In this document: in pieces, positions 1-8,000 of the stretch
Layout: each line of letters begins with the position of its first letter
Numbering within the stretch: the stretch's first letter is position 1
Origin: JBLHKS01 sp047620505
Lineage (GTDB): Bacteria; Verrucomicrobiota; Verrucomicrobiia; Verrucomicrobiales; DEV007
Length of the DNA: 26,060 nt
Assembly (NCBI GenBank): GCA_047620505.1
Contig: JBLHKS010000095.1
Location: 1 to 26,060, forward strand
Direction: 5' to 3'
Notes under the pieces: generated by a model
Told to the model about the DNA's origin: nothing
The model's database searches: none
Seen by the model: the letters and a program-made list of their open reading frames with translations, nothing else
Translations under genes and position numbers: made by a program

Positions 1-2
1 TG

Positions 3-1250
3 CGTCAGCAGAGCGCGATCAACAAGCGTAGCGATCAGATGGCTGGATTCTATCGAACCCAGTACGAAGAAGCGCTACTATTTTTCGATAGTCTCATTCG
101 ATATGATCAATCGGTATTCGATCTCGTTGGAGCTGACTGGACGTTTATCAATCCTCACACATCCCGAATTTATCGTCTAGCGACTGCAGAAAAAGCGTTC
201 ACCGAAGACAACGCGCTTCCGCCGATCAATCTTCACTACCGCGCGACCCAGCGGCTGATCGCTCAAGGCAATTATGAGTATAAACATATTCCGCTGACGT
301 TGGTAGGTTTGGACGACGCTGATCGCGGTGGTTTCATCACAATCGGCTCGACCCTGAGCGCAACTTCAACTCTGAACCGAACCAGCCCGATCCGGCGCGG
401 AGTCTGGGTGATGGAGCGGATTCTGGGAGAGAAATTCGAGCAACCCGAAGACGTTCCGGATCTCGAAGAAAGCCAAAAGAAGGCGAGCGAACAGAAATTG
501 GATCTCACCCACAATGAGATTTTGAGACTGCACTCTTCGCAGGAAGGCTGCGCGTCCTGCCACAAACACATCGACCCGATCGGCTTTGGCCTTGAGGCTT
601 TCGATCAACTTGGAATCTCTCGAGTGAACGCGAATCCGCTTGGGGAAAAGCATTCGTGGACTCCGACGATAACGCCAAGGGCGGACGAAGATCGCTCATG
701 GGATTTGGCCAGACAACTGGCACCCGGCACGGCGGTTCAGGTCTTTTTCCAATGGACCAAAGGAGCTCACCGTTTGGATATCCAGAAAGTGCGGCTTGAG
801 TCCGGAAATGTTCAACTCGTGGATGCTCACAAGGGATCGACCGGCACGCGAAACAACAAAAACGTCTGGTTCTTCACCATTCCGAAAGACGCTCCGAAGT
901 CTGGCTGGAAACTGACGGCGACGGTGCACGCAGACGGAGGAACTGATTCGAATGGAGTCATCACGGTGTCGCTCCCGACTGATAAGCCGAGCCAGCAGCT
1001 GCCGAACGGCAAGACCTTCAAAACTCCGGGCGAATTGAAGCAGTTGCTGCTGATCGACTACCGCGATGAGATCGTCGATAACGCGATCGGCCGGGTGTTG
1101 GCGTACGCGTTGGGTCGGAGGCTGGAGCCAACGGATCGACCCGCGATTCGCAAGATCAAACAGTCGATCGCCGCGCAAGATTTCGGAATGATGGCCGTGA
1201 TTGAAGCGGTCGCCCTGAGCTACCCGTTTAGACATAAAGAAGCCGAATGA
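3..1250 (+). CDS. Planctomycete-type cytochrome protein, C-terminal part (DUF1592-DUF1588-DUF1585), 5' end outside window
   Basis: The frame is open to the left edge, so this is the 3' part of a larger gene; the first internal Met is at 39. Numbered from that Met, residues 1-100 resemble the end of DUF1592 and 105-190 are DUF1588, with SPIRRGVWVMERILG and a CASCH c-type haem motif at 171-175 followed by HIDPIGFGLEAFD. The C-terminal part from about 320 is DUF1585 (LPNGKTF, GRVLAYALGRRL). Between DUF1588 and DUF1585, residues about 193-318 form an extra beta-rich segment that I do not recognise and that is not usual at this joint. These proteins are exported to the envelope; their reaction is unknown. 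The last codon overlaps the ATG of the DUF1552 gene (ATGA), the usual partner. Family assignment is firm; function is open. Confidence 0.9.
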   Translation, partial: RQQSAINKRSDQMAGFYRTQYEEALLFFDSLIRYDQSVFDLVGADWTFINPHTSRIYRLATAEKAFTEDNALPPINLHYRATQRLIAQGNYEYKHIPLTLVGLDDADRGGFITIGSTLSATSTLNRTSPIRRGVWVMERILGEKFEQPEDVPDLEESQKKASEQKLDLTHNEILRLHSSQEGCASCHKHIDPIGFGLEAFDQLGISRVNANPLGEKHSWTPTITPRADEDRSWDLARQLAPGTAVQVFFQWTKGAHRLDIQKVRLESGNVQLVDAHKGSTGTRNNKNVWFFTIPKDAPKSGWKLTATVHADGGTDSNGVITVSLPTDKPSQQLPNGKTFKTPGELKQLLLIDYRDEIVDNAIGRVLAYALGRRLEPTDRPAIRKIKQSIAAQDFGMMAVIEAVALSYPFRHKEAE

Positions 1251-2515
1251 ATCGAAGCCAGAATTACCTGATCCCACGAAGGAGTTTGTTGCGAGGCGTT
1301 GGAGCCTGCATCGCGCTGCCGGCGCTCGAAATCATGAGTTCGGCGCAGGCGGCGACGACTCCGATTCCGCGGCGGCTCGGCGTTTTCCACAAAGGTAACG
1401 GGATCGATCCGGAAGGCTGGGAAGCGACCGGGACCGAGACGGATTTTGTGCTTTCGAAGAATCTCCAGCCGCTTCAGCGGTTCAAGAGCGATATCGTGGT
1501 TCTCTCGAACGTAAGCAACCAGAAGAAGGGCGATCACTACGGCGCGATGCCGCTTTTCATGACCGGAATCCAGAACCGCGATCCTAAGCAGACGTTCGAT
1601 CAGGTCATCGCAAACCACATCGGCACGACAACGCAGTTCAAATCGTTCCAGCTTTCGGCGGATCCCGTCGATGTCCGTTCGACTTCGCTGAACAGCCTCT
1701 CTTATGATGAGGACGGCCGCCCGCGCCCGGTCGAACGCAACGCTCAGTTCGCTTTCGATCGTCTCTTTCGTGGGTTGGGCGATGCGTCGATTCGCGAGGA
1801 GATGGGCAGCGTGCTCGACGCGGTCCGCGAACCGACTTCAGCACTGCTCAAGCGGGCGAGCGGTCGCGATCAGACGGTGATCTCGAATTATCTCGATTCT
1901 GTCCGCGATGTCGAAATTGCGATCGAACGGCAGGAGACCGAAGGCGTGCAGCGGCCGAATCTGGATAAAGTCGGGAACGACGTCGTTCGGCTGAACGATT
2001 TTCCCTCGAAGATGAAGACGATGATGGATCTCGTCGCCCTCGCTTTCTGGACCGACGCGACTCGCGTTGCTTCGTGCATCATGGCCTTGGAAAGCAGTCG
2101 CAGGATTCACGATTTTCTTGATCTCAAGGCTGACTTTCACTGGTCATCGCACTTCAACAAAAACGCGAAGCTGGCGGTCGAATTCAACTCGGCTAACACG
2201 TGGTACATCGCTCAATTCGGCGAAGCGATCGCGAAAATGCAATCGCTCAAAGAATACGACGGGAGCAGCGTCTTCGATCACTCGGTTTTGATGTTTGGAT
2301 CGGGGCTCAGCCACGGCGGAAACCACGCGGGGTCAAATTTGCCGCTCGTCCTCGCTGGCGGAAAACAGAGCGGTCTCAACACCGGCCGCCTATTGAATTA
2401 TCCCGAGCAACCGCCACACGCGAATTGCCTGCTAACGCTGATTCAAAACTTCGGCGTTGAGCAGGAACAGTATTCGAATTCGACGGGCCCGCTTGACCGC
2501 CTTCGGGTTTCCTGA
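1247..2515 (+). CDS. DUF1552 family protein with Tat signal
   Basis: This is a 422-residue protein with a twin-arginine signal near residues 11-17 (RRSLLRG), a hydrophobic stretch and a likely cleavage site after SSAQA. The mature part has the DUF1552 layout: RRLGVFHKGNG near the start, an IVVLSNVSNQ-type strand followed by DHYGA, and FGSGLSHGGNHAGSNLPLVLAGG near the C-terminus. DUF1552 resembles DUF1501 and alkaline-phosphatase/sulfatase-like folds, but no reaction is established. The ATG overlaps the stop of the upstream cytochrome gene by four bases, so the two are probably translated together. It would act outside the cytoplasmic membrane, next to its cytochrome partner. A second, quite different DUF1552 gene lies at 8970-10373. 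Confidence 0.92.
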   Translation: MNRSQNYLIPRRSLLRGVGACIALPALEIMSSAQAATTPIPRRLGVFHKGNGIDPEGWEATGTETDFVLSKNLQPLQRFKSDIVVLSNVSNQKKGDHYGAMPLFMTGIQNRDPKQTFDQVIANHIGTTTQFKSFQLSADPVDVRSTSLNSLSYDEDGRPRPVERNAQFAFDRLFRGLGDASIREEMGSVLDAVREPTSALLKRASGRDQTVISNYLDSVRDVEIAIERQETEGVQRPNLDKVGNDVVRLNDFPSKMKTMMDLVALAFWTDATRVASCIMALESSRRIHDFLDLKADFHWSSHFNKNAKLAVEFNSANTWYIAQFGEAIAKMQSLKEYDGSSVFDHSVLMFGSGLSHGGNHAGSNLPLVLAGGKQSGLNTGRLLNYPEQPPHANCLLTLIQNFGVEQEQYSNSTGPLDRLRVS

Positions 2516-2516
2516 A

Positions 2517-3098
2517 TCAGAAGCTGAAGCCGTAGGCGATGCCCGGCAGTTCGAGATTGAACAGCACGAAGGTCACCGTGTGATTTCCGAAATCACGTGA
2601 GATCGAAAAGTGCTCGTCCACGCCGCTATACATAAAGAGCGATGACCAGGGCCCCCGTCTCAAATGTATGCCGCCAACAGGGCGGAGTTCATCCAGCTCC
2701 TCAATGAAAGTCGCGCCACCGTAAATCGAAACGTTCGCGCCGCCGATTTCGAAAAGGTACTTCGAAAAGGTCCCGTAGTAGCTCTGACTATTGATATCGC
2801 CAAAGTCATCGTTGCTCGTGCCGAGGATTAAAGCCGGTCGCCACGAATCGTCTTCCGAGAACACTCGCCAATTCGCCAGAATGCTCGCATCGCCGGTTAC
2901 CGGGCGATAATCGACGCCCGCGCGGAAGTTGTCGGTGAATTGGTAGCTGAGATTCAAATACCATTTCCCGTGATCCGGCTTCTCCGGAATCCACCGTGAA
3001 TACAAGCCAAATCCAGCTGGCTCAGCCGGCCAGTTAAGAAAGTTAACCGCATCGAACGGATCATTCGATTCAGTATCGTCCATTGTTCGACCACGCAC
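2517..3098 (-). CDS. Outer-membrane beta-barrel-like protein, possibly missing its own signal peptide
   Basis: This is a 193-codon frame opening with GTG at 3098 (an ATG follows at codon 6). The product alternates polar and hydrophobic residues in short strands rich in Tyr, Trp, Phe and Gly, and ends in YGFSF. The strand pattern and terminal Phe are typical of outer-membrane barrels. DDTESNDPFDAVNFLNWP marks the N-terminus of the mature-like part. As it stands it has no signal peptide, which a barrel would need. A good signal peptide is encoded in the same frame just upstream (3126-3230) but is separated by two stop codons. It is either a decaying gene or one with sequence errors. The stop lies one base beyond the stop of the convergent DUF1552 gene. 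I do not recognise the specific family. Confidence 0.65.
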   Translation of the reverse strand: MRGRTMDDTESNDPFDAVNFLNWPAEPAGFGLYSRWIPEKPDHGKWYLNLSYQFTDNFRAGVDYRPVTGDASILANWRVFSEDDSWRPALILGTSNDDFGDINSQSYYGTFSKYLFEIGGANVSIYGGATFIEELDELRPVGGIHLRRGPWSSLFMYSGVDEHFSISRDFGNHTVTFVLFNLELPGIAYGFSF

Positions 3099-3125
3099 GG
3101 TGGCCGCTTCGCCCGGTCACATGAC

Positions 3126-3230
3126 TCAGGCGGGAACCTCGGACGCGCGGTTTTGAGCTTGGGACAAGCCCGGGAGCATCGTGAACAGAATCGAGAAAAG
3201 GAGGAGGTGTTGGGTGAAATTTTTACTCAT
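3126..3230 (-). pseudogene. Orphan signal peptide segment, in frame with the barrel gene but cut off by stops
   Basis: Read on the minus strand from the ATG at 3230-3228, this gives 34 residues: MSKNFTQ, a hydrophobic core (HLLLFSILFTMLPG), LSQAQN with a plausible signal peptidase site after SQA, then a few residues and TGA at 3128-3126. A second TGA follows in the same frame at 3119-3117. The frame is exactly that of the barrel-like gene starting at 3098. The most economical reading is that these are the first codons of that gene, now disconnected by point mutations, compensating indels or base-calling errors. Confidence 0.6.
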
Positions 3231-3310
3231 ATCGCTAGACCCGTATAGCGGGGGCAATTTCATGCCGCAACCGAAAAGTGATTCGACTAAATTCTTGCGA
3301 ATTCCGCTAC

Positions 3311-3322
3311 CAGCAGCTGCTG
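3311..3322. repeat. Dispersed palindrome CAGCAGCTGCTG, intergenic copy
   Basis: A perfect 12-base palindrome 19 bases upstream of the ATG of the HPS/KGPDC-like gene. It is one of 11 exact copies of the AGCAGCTGCT core in the window. Confidence 0.85.
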
Positions 3323-3341
3323 ATCTCGCGAAACTTCGCCC

Positions 3342-4037
3342 ATGCGACCGATCGTTCAGATTTCACTCGACCTAACCACGCTCAAAGAAGCCTTCGAAAC
3401 TGCGGAGCTGGCTCTCCGCGCTGGTGTCGATTGGCTCGAAGCCGGCACGCCCTTGATTCTCGCCGAAGGCCTGCACGGCGTTCGTGGACTGCGAGAGCGA
3501 TTTCCGGACACGCCGATCGTGGCTGATCTCAAGACAATGGATGGCGGTTACCTCGAAGCGCAGATGATGGCTGGAGCGGGGGCGACGCAGGTCGTCGTGA
3601 TGGCTCAAGCGCACGAGGAGACGATCAAGTGTGTCGTTAAAGCTGGGAAAGATTTTGGCGTCGAAGTGATGGGCGATAATCTGGGTTACACCACGATGGT
3701 CGACGGTGCGAAGCGGCTCGAAGACCTCGGCTGCGATTACATCGTTCATCACATCGGTTATGACGAACGGCGCGGGATCGCGGCGCGCGGGGAGCGGATG
3801 CCGAGCCCGCTGGACGACCTTCGAGCGGTGGTCGAAGCGGTTTCGATCCCGGTTCAAGCAGTCGGCGGGCTTTCGCTGGAGCAAGCGGTTCAGTGCCCGG
3901 AGTACGGCGCGCCTCTGGTTGTGTTAGGCGCTCCACTAACGATCGACGCCGATGCGTTCAAGACGGCAGACGGCGATCTGGAAAGCTCGCTGCGATTGAT
4001 TTGCGAGACGGTTCACGCTTACGATTCAAACGCATGA
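3342..4037 (+). CDS. Hexulose-6-phosphate synthase / 3-keto-L-gulonate-6-phosphate decarboxylase family protein
   Basis: This 231-residue protein has the layout of the OMP decarboxylase superfamily, a (beta/alpha)8 barrel that binds phosphosugars and a divalent metal. It shows QISLDLTTLKEA at the start, WLEAGTPLI near residue 31, the D-x-K-x-x-D signature ADLKTMD at 61-67, a His-containing strand (DYIVHHIGYD) and a glycine-rich phosphate strand (AVGGLS). The family adds formaldehyde to ribulose 5-phosphate (HPS) or decarboxylates 3-keto-L-gulonate 6-phosphate (KGPDC); DLKTMD looks more HPS-like. No 6-phospho-3-hexuloisomerase lies alongside, so a formaldehyde pathway is not shown. It is ATGA-coupled to a sugar-alcohol-type dehydrogenase, which favours a sugar or sugar-acid degradation step. 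No clear ribosome site precedes the ATG. Confidence 0.85.
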   Translation: MRPIVQISLDLTTLKEAFETAELALRAGVDWLEAGTPLILAEGLHGVRGLRERFPDTPIVADLKTMDGGYLEAQMMAGAGATQVVVMAQAHEETIKCVVKAGKDFGVEVMGDNLGYTTMVDGAKRLEDLGCDYIVHHIGYDERRGIAARGERMPSPLDDLRAVVEAVSIPVQAVGGLSLEQAVQCPEYGAPLVVLGAPLTIDADAFKTADGDLESSLRLICETVHAYDSNA

Positions 4038-5059
4038 AATCACCAGCCGTTGTCAATTTTGCCGAGGATCCTGGAAGCGTCGAGGTTCGCGAATTCGATC
4101 GCCCAACGATCGGCGAGGAAGATGTGCTCGTCGAAGTCGCTGCTGTCGGCGTGTGCGGAAGCGACCTGCACCAGTGGACGGCTTCGCACAGCTGGCCAGT
4201 CAATTACCCGGTCGTGCTGGGTCACGAATTCGCCGGCCACATCGTCGAACGCGGCTCAGCCGTCAGCGGCTGCTGGGCGGAGGGAGATCGGATCGCGAGC
4301 GAGACCGCCGCGGTGGTCGATCTCGATAACCCGATGACTCGGCGCGGGCTCTACAATCTGGATCCGACGCGCAAGGGCTTCGGCTACGGCGTCGACGGCG
4401 CGATGACCCGCTTCGTTCGCGTTCCCGCGCGCTGCCTGCACCGCGTGCCGGAAAAGCTTCCGCTTGAGCGCGCGTGCCTGACTGAGCCGTGCTGCGTCGC
4501 CTACAACGCGGTGGTCAACAATTCGAGAATTCAGCCGGGTGACCGAGTTCTTGTGATCGGTCCTGGGACGATCGGGATTCTCTGCGCAGCGATGGCGCGG
4601 CTCAACGGCGCGGAAGTCGCGGTCTTAGGATTAGAGTCTGACGCCGCTCGATTCGAGGTCGTGAAAAAGTACGGCTGCACACCCCTGACAGATGCAAAAG
4701 AATGGTGTCTCGAACGTGACGGCCTCGGTGCCGATGTCGTGATCGACGCAGCTGGCGTTTCGCCCACGTTGAAGCTCGCGATCGACGTTGTTCGGCCAGC
4801 CGGTTGGATCACCAAGGTCGGCTGGGGCCCGAAGCCGCTGGATTTTTCGATCGATCCGCTCGTTCAGAAAAACGTAACGCTCCAAGGAAGCTTCAGCCAT
4901 AACTGGCCGATTTGGGAACGCGTTCTGGCGATGTTAGCGTCTGGAGAACTGGACGTCGAGCCGATCACTGGCGGGATCTGGGGAGTCGAGAATTGGCACG
5001 AGGCATTCGAAGAAATGCATTCCGGGCGAATCGTGAAATCGGTCTTGAAACCGGCTTAG
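4034..5059 (+). CDS. Zinc-type medium-chain alcohol/polyol dehydrogenase
   Basis: The ATG at 4034 overlaps the stop of the preceding gene by four bases and gives 341 residues of ordinary family length; the frame is open further upstream but only as a shadow of the previous gene. It belongs to the threonine/sorbitol dehydrogenase branch of the MDR superfamily, oxidising a secondary alcohol with NAD(P). The catalytic zinc ligands are visible: Cys41 in VCGSDLHQW and His64-Glu65 in LGHEFAGHIVERG. The cofactor fold is marked by VLVIGPGTIGIL. The four cysteines that normally bind a structural zinc, just after the GHE region, are absent; that loop reads ETAAVVDLDNPMTRRG. The likely substrate is a sugar-derived alcohol linked to the coupled HPS/KGPDC-like enzyme. 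Its stop overlaps the stop of the convergent PAS gene. Confidence 0.9.
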   Translation: MKSPAVVNFAEDPGSVEVREFDRPTIGEEDVLVEVAAVGVCGSDLHQWTASHSWPVNYPVVLGHEFAGHIVERGSAVSGCWAEGDRIASETAAVVDLDNPMTRRGLYNLDPTRKGFGYGVDGAMTRFVRVPARCLHRVPEKLPLERACLTEPCCVAYNAVVNNSRIQPGDRVLVIGPGTIGILCAAMARLNGAEVAVLGLESDAARFEVVKKYGCTPLTDAKEWCLERDGLGADVVIDAAGVSPTLKLAIDVVRPAGWITKVGWGPKPLDFSIDPLVQKNVTLQGSFSHNWPIWERVLAMLASGELDVEPITGGIWGVENWHEAFEEMHSGRIVKSVLKPA

Positions 5060-8000
5060 GCGGGCGCGGCGGGGAATCGCAGCGAGAGCGCGGATTGCGG
5101 ATTCGCGATCAGCGACATTTCGGCGTCGAGCTGTTCCGATAGGCTCTTGATGACCTCCATGCTGAGATTCGATCCGCTCAGCGTTTTCAGATTGTCAGGA
5201 ATTCCGAGGCCGTCGTCTTCGATCCGGAATTCGATGAACGATTTGAAGATTGTCAGGCTCACGGCGATCGATCCGGCTCCACCCCGATTGCAGGCGTCCT
5301 GTAAAGTTTCGGCTAGGAATTCGCTGGTGATCAGGCCGATGGAAAGCGCCTGGGAAGCTGGCAAAATCGCGTCCTCCGGGCAGGTCAGCCGAATGACGAT
5401 GTCTTCCGGCGCGATGTTGAAATTCTGAAGAAGCGCGCGTCGCAGCATTTTGAGGTAGGCCGCCATGTTGACGCGCGAACCGCCCGGTCCAGCGTCTGAA
5501 TTGAGCAGTTGATGGATCAGGGCGATCGCTCGAATGCGTTCTTGATTCTGGCGCAACGCGAAGCGCATTTCCGCCGAACCAGCGAAGCTGAGATGCAGGC
5601 CGATGAGCTTGATCAAGGTCTGGAGATCCGCAGGAGTTCGATCAGCAGCTGCTCGGCCCGGCAAATTCCGAGAAGAAGCGGATTCATAAGGACTGATCTC
5701 GCGATTAACCCCGATAATTGCGGCTGGCCGCTCTTCGTCCTCGGCAACCGCGACGTAGAAAACTTCGCAACGGCCTTCGCTTCCATCGGGACGGCGGAAC
5801 GACGTGGTTTCGGCCCACTTGCCGCCGCTTAGCGAGTCGGCCACGCGACGGTTGAACGAGGGGCGGTCAGTTGGGCTGAATAAAGTCGAAAGGGTGTGGC
5901 CGAGAATTTCGCCACGCGGGTAACCAAAAATCCGCTCAGCCGTATCGTTGAAATCGGTGATCTTCCCGGTCAGATCCGTGATCACGATACCTTCGCAGTT
6001 GTGCTCAAAAGCAAGCGAGTGCCGCTGCATCGCCTGGCTTGCCCGCTTGCCGGCCGTTTCGTCCTGGATCACGGCCACAAACCGATCGTCGCTGCAACGG
6101 ACGAATCTCGCTTTGAAGTGGCGGTTTTCGGCGTCGTTAAATTCGAAAACGCTGACTGAATCCTTCTTCGCGGCGCGCTCGATCAGCTGCGGAACGGACT
6201 CGCCGAACGCAGGGATCAACGCAGAGAGCGGCTGGCCAATTGAGGTGGCCGAATTCTGAATCAGCGCGCCCGTTGCCGACGGAATCATGTCGAGCAAGCG
6301 GCCCTTGCGGTCGAGCATCAAAATTAGATCCGGAATCGCCCCGAGCAGCGCGCGGTGTTCCCGATGAGCCGCTTTGAGGGTCGCATCGGCGCGGCGTTCG
6401 TTCGTGATGTCGTGGAAAAAATAGGCCGTAAAAATCGATCGGCCGTTGTGATCGACGATCCGCGAAATCGTCGTTCGCGACCAGAGCAGACCCCCGGATT
6501 TCTGGTTCAGGCGAATTTCGAGCGCCATCGCGGCGGCTCCGTTTGGCCGATTCTCGAGATTGGCCAGAATTTGCGGCCAGTCCTCTGGGTGAATCCAATC
6601 GCGAACGTGGGATTTGCGGATTTCGTGACGCTGCGCCGCGACCATCCGCTCGAAAACCGGATTCACGTCGAAGAAATTTCCGGACCGATCTTCAAGCGCG
6701 ATCCCGACGCCAGCGTGCTGGAAAAGCGCCCGAAATTTGGCTTCGCTCGCGCGTAAGGCCTCCTCGCCTCGACGTTTCTCGGTGACGTCAAAAAGCGTCA
6801 GCATCAGCCCGCCGTCTGCAGTCGGTCGTGGGCGAAATTCAATCTGGCGAAGCGCCTTTTCTCGATTTCGAAGCGTCAGCGTTTTCGTTACCTGCTTCTG
6901 CCAAACGTTTTCGCGCCAGGACTCTAACACGAGCACACCGTGGCTGGTTTCCGGCGCGGATTGCGCGAGCCATTCTTCGACATCCTTGTAATCGCGGACG
7001 TCGAAACCGAGCAAGCGGCTGTGCTCAGGGTTGGCGTAAAGTGTGTTCCGATCGCGGTCGAGCAGGATGATTCCGAACGAAGCCTGCTCCAGCAGCTGCT
7101 CAGGTCTCGCGGCCATCTGGCGAGTCGTGTCGGTCTCCGCTTTGGCCAACGGCTGAGGCTCGGTCACGATCGGCTTTCGCATCGCGGGAGGCGCGGCGAG
7201 CTCGCCCTGAGTGATCCCGATGCAGAGCACACCGCAGACGCGACCGTCGGCGTCATAACGAGGTGAGTTCGCCCAGACGAGAACGGTCCGCCCGCCTGTT
7301 GCGAGTCTCGCCGGATGCGACCAGCTCGGTGGGAAGGCAAAACGCTCGCCTTCTCGCGTCTCGCGCGCGGCGGCCAGGAAATCCCGCTTCAGTTTATCGC
7401 GACCGGGATCGAGGCTGAAGACTTCCCAGAAAAACTCGCCTTTAATCGCGAAAGTTTCGGTCCCGGGGAGGTAGGCGAGGCAGGCTTCGCTCGCCGATTC
7501 CACGTGGCCTTCGAGATCGATGCTAAGCACGGGAGTCACCTTGCCTCGAAGAAGCGAACGCCCGGCTTCCGCGTCGAGCCCGCCGCGCTGATGGGCGATC
7601 ATTTCGTTGATGACCTCGCACGTTATCGTGATCCCGGCGATCTGCCCATCGGCGCCGATCCACGGTTTCACGTCCCAGCGAACCCAGTCTTGAGATCCAT
7701 CCTGACGAACCCACAAATCCTCCTCACAATGCTCAGACTTTCCTTGCAGAGCTCGCGTGTAAACGCGTTGCCAGGCGGGTCCGAGGCTCGGGAAAACCTC
7801 CAGGTGACTGCGGCCGATTAAATTTGCGCCGACTAAGCCGAAATCCGCGAGCCAGCGTTGATTCAAAACCAGATAACGCATTTCCCGATCGAACAGCGCC
7901 ATCGCAATCGGTGCGTTGTCGATCAACGCCTGAAGCTGAGCTGTTTGACCTGCGGGCTCGACCGGAACTGCTTCGAAAATCGTGTCCTCGATCGGCTTGG

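Noticed and set aside
3893..4033. An upstream start for the alcohol dehydrogenase at 3893
   Set aside because: The extra residues are Arg-rich sequence read inside the HPS/KGPDC gene; the family N-terminus begins at the ATG at 4034.
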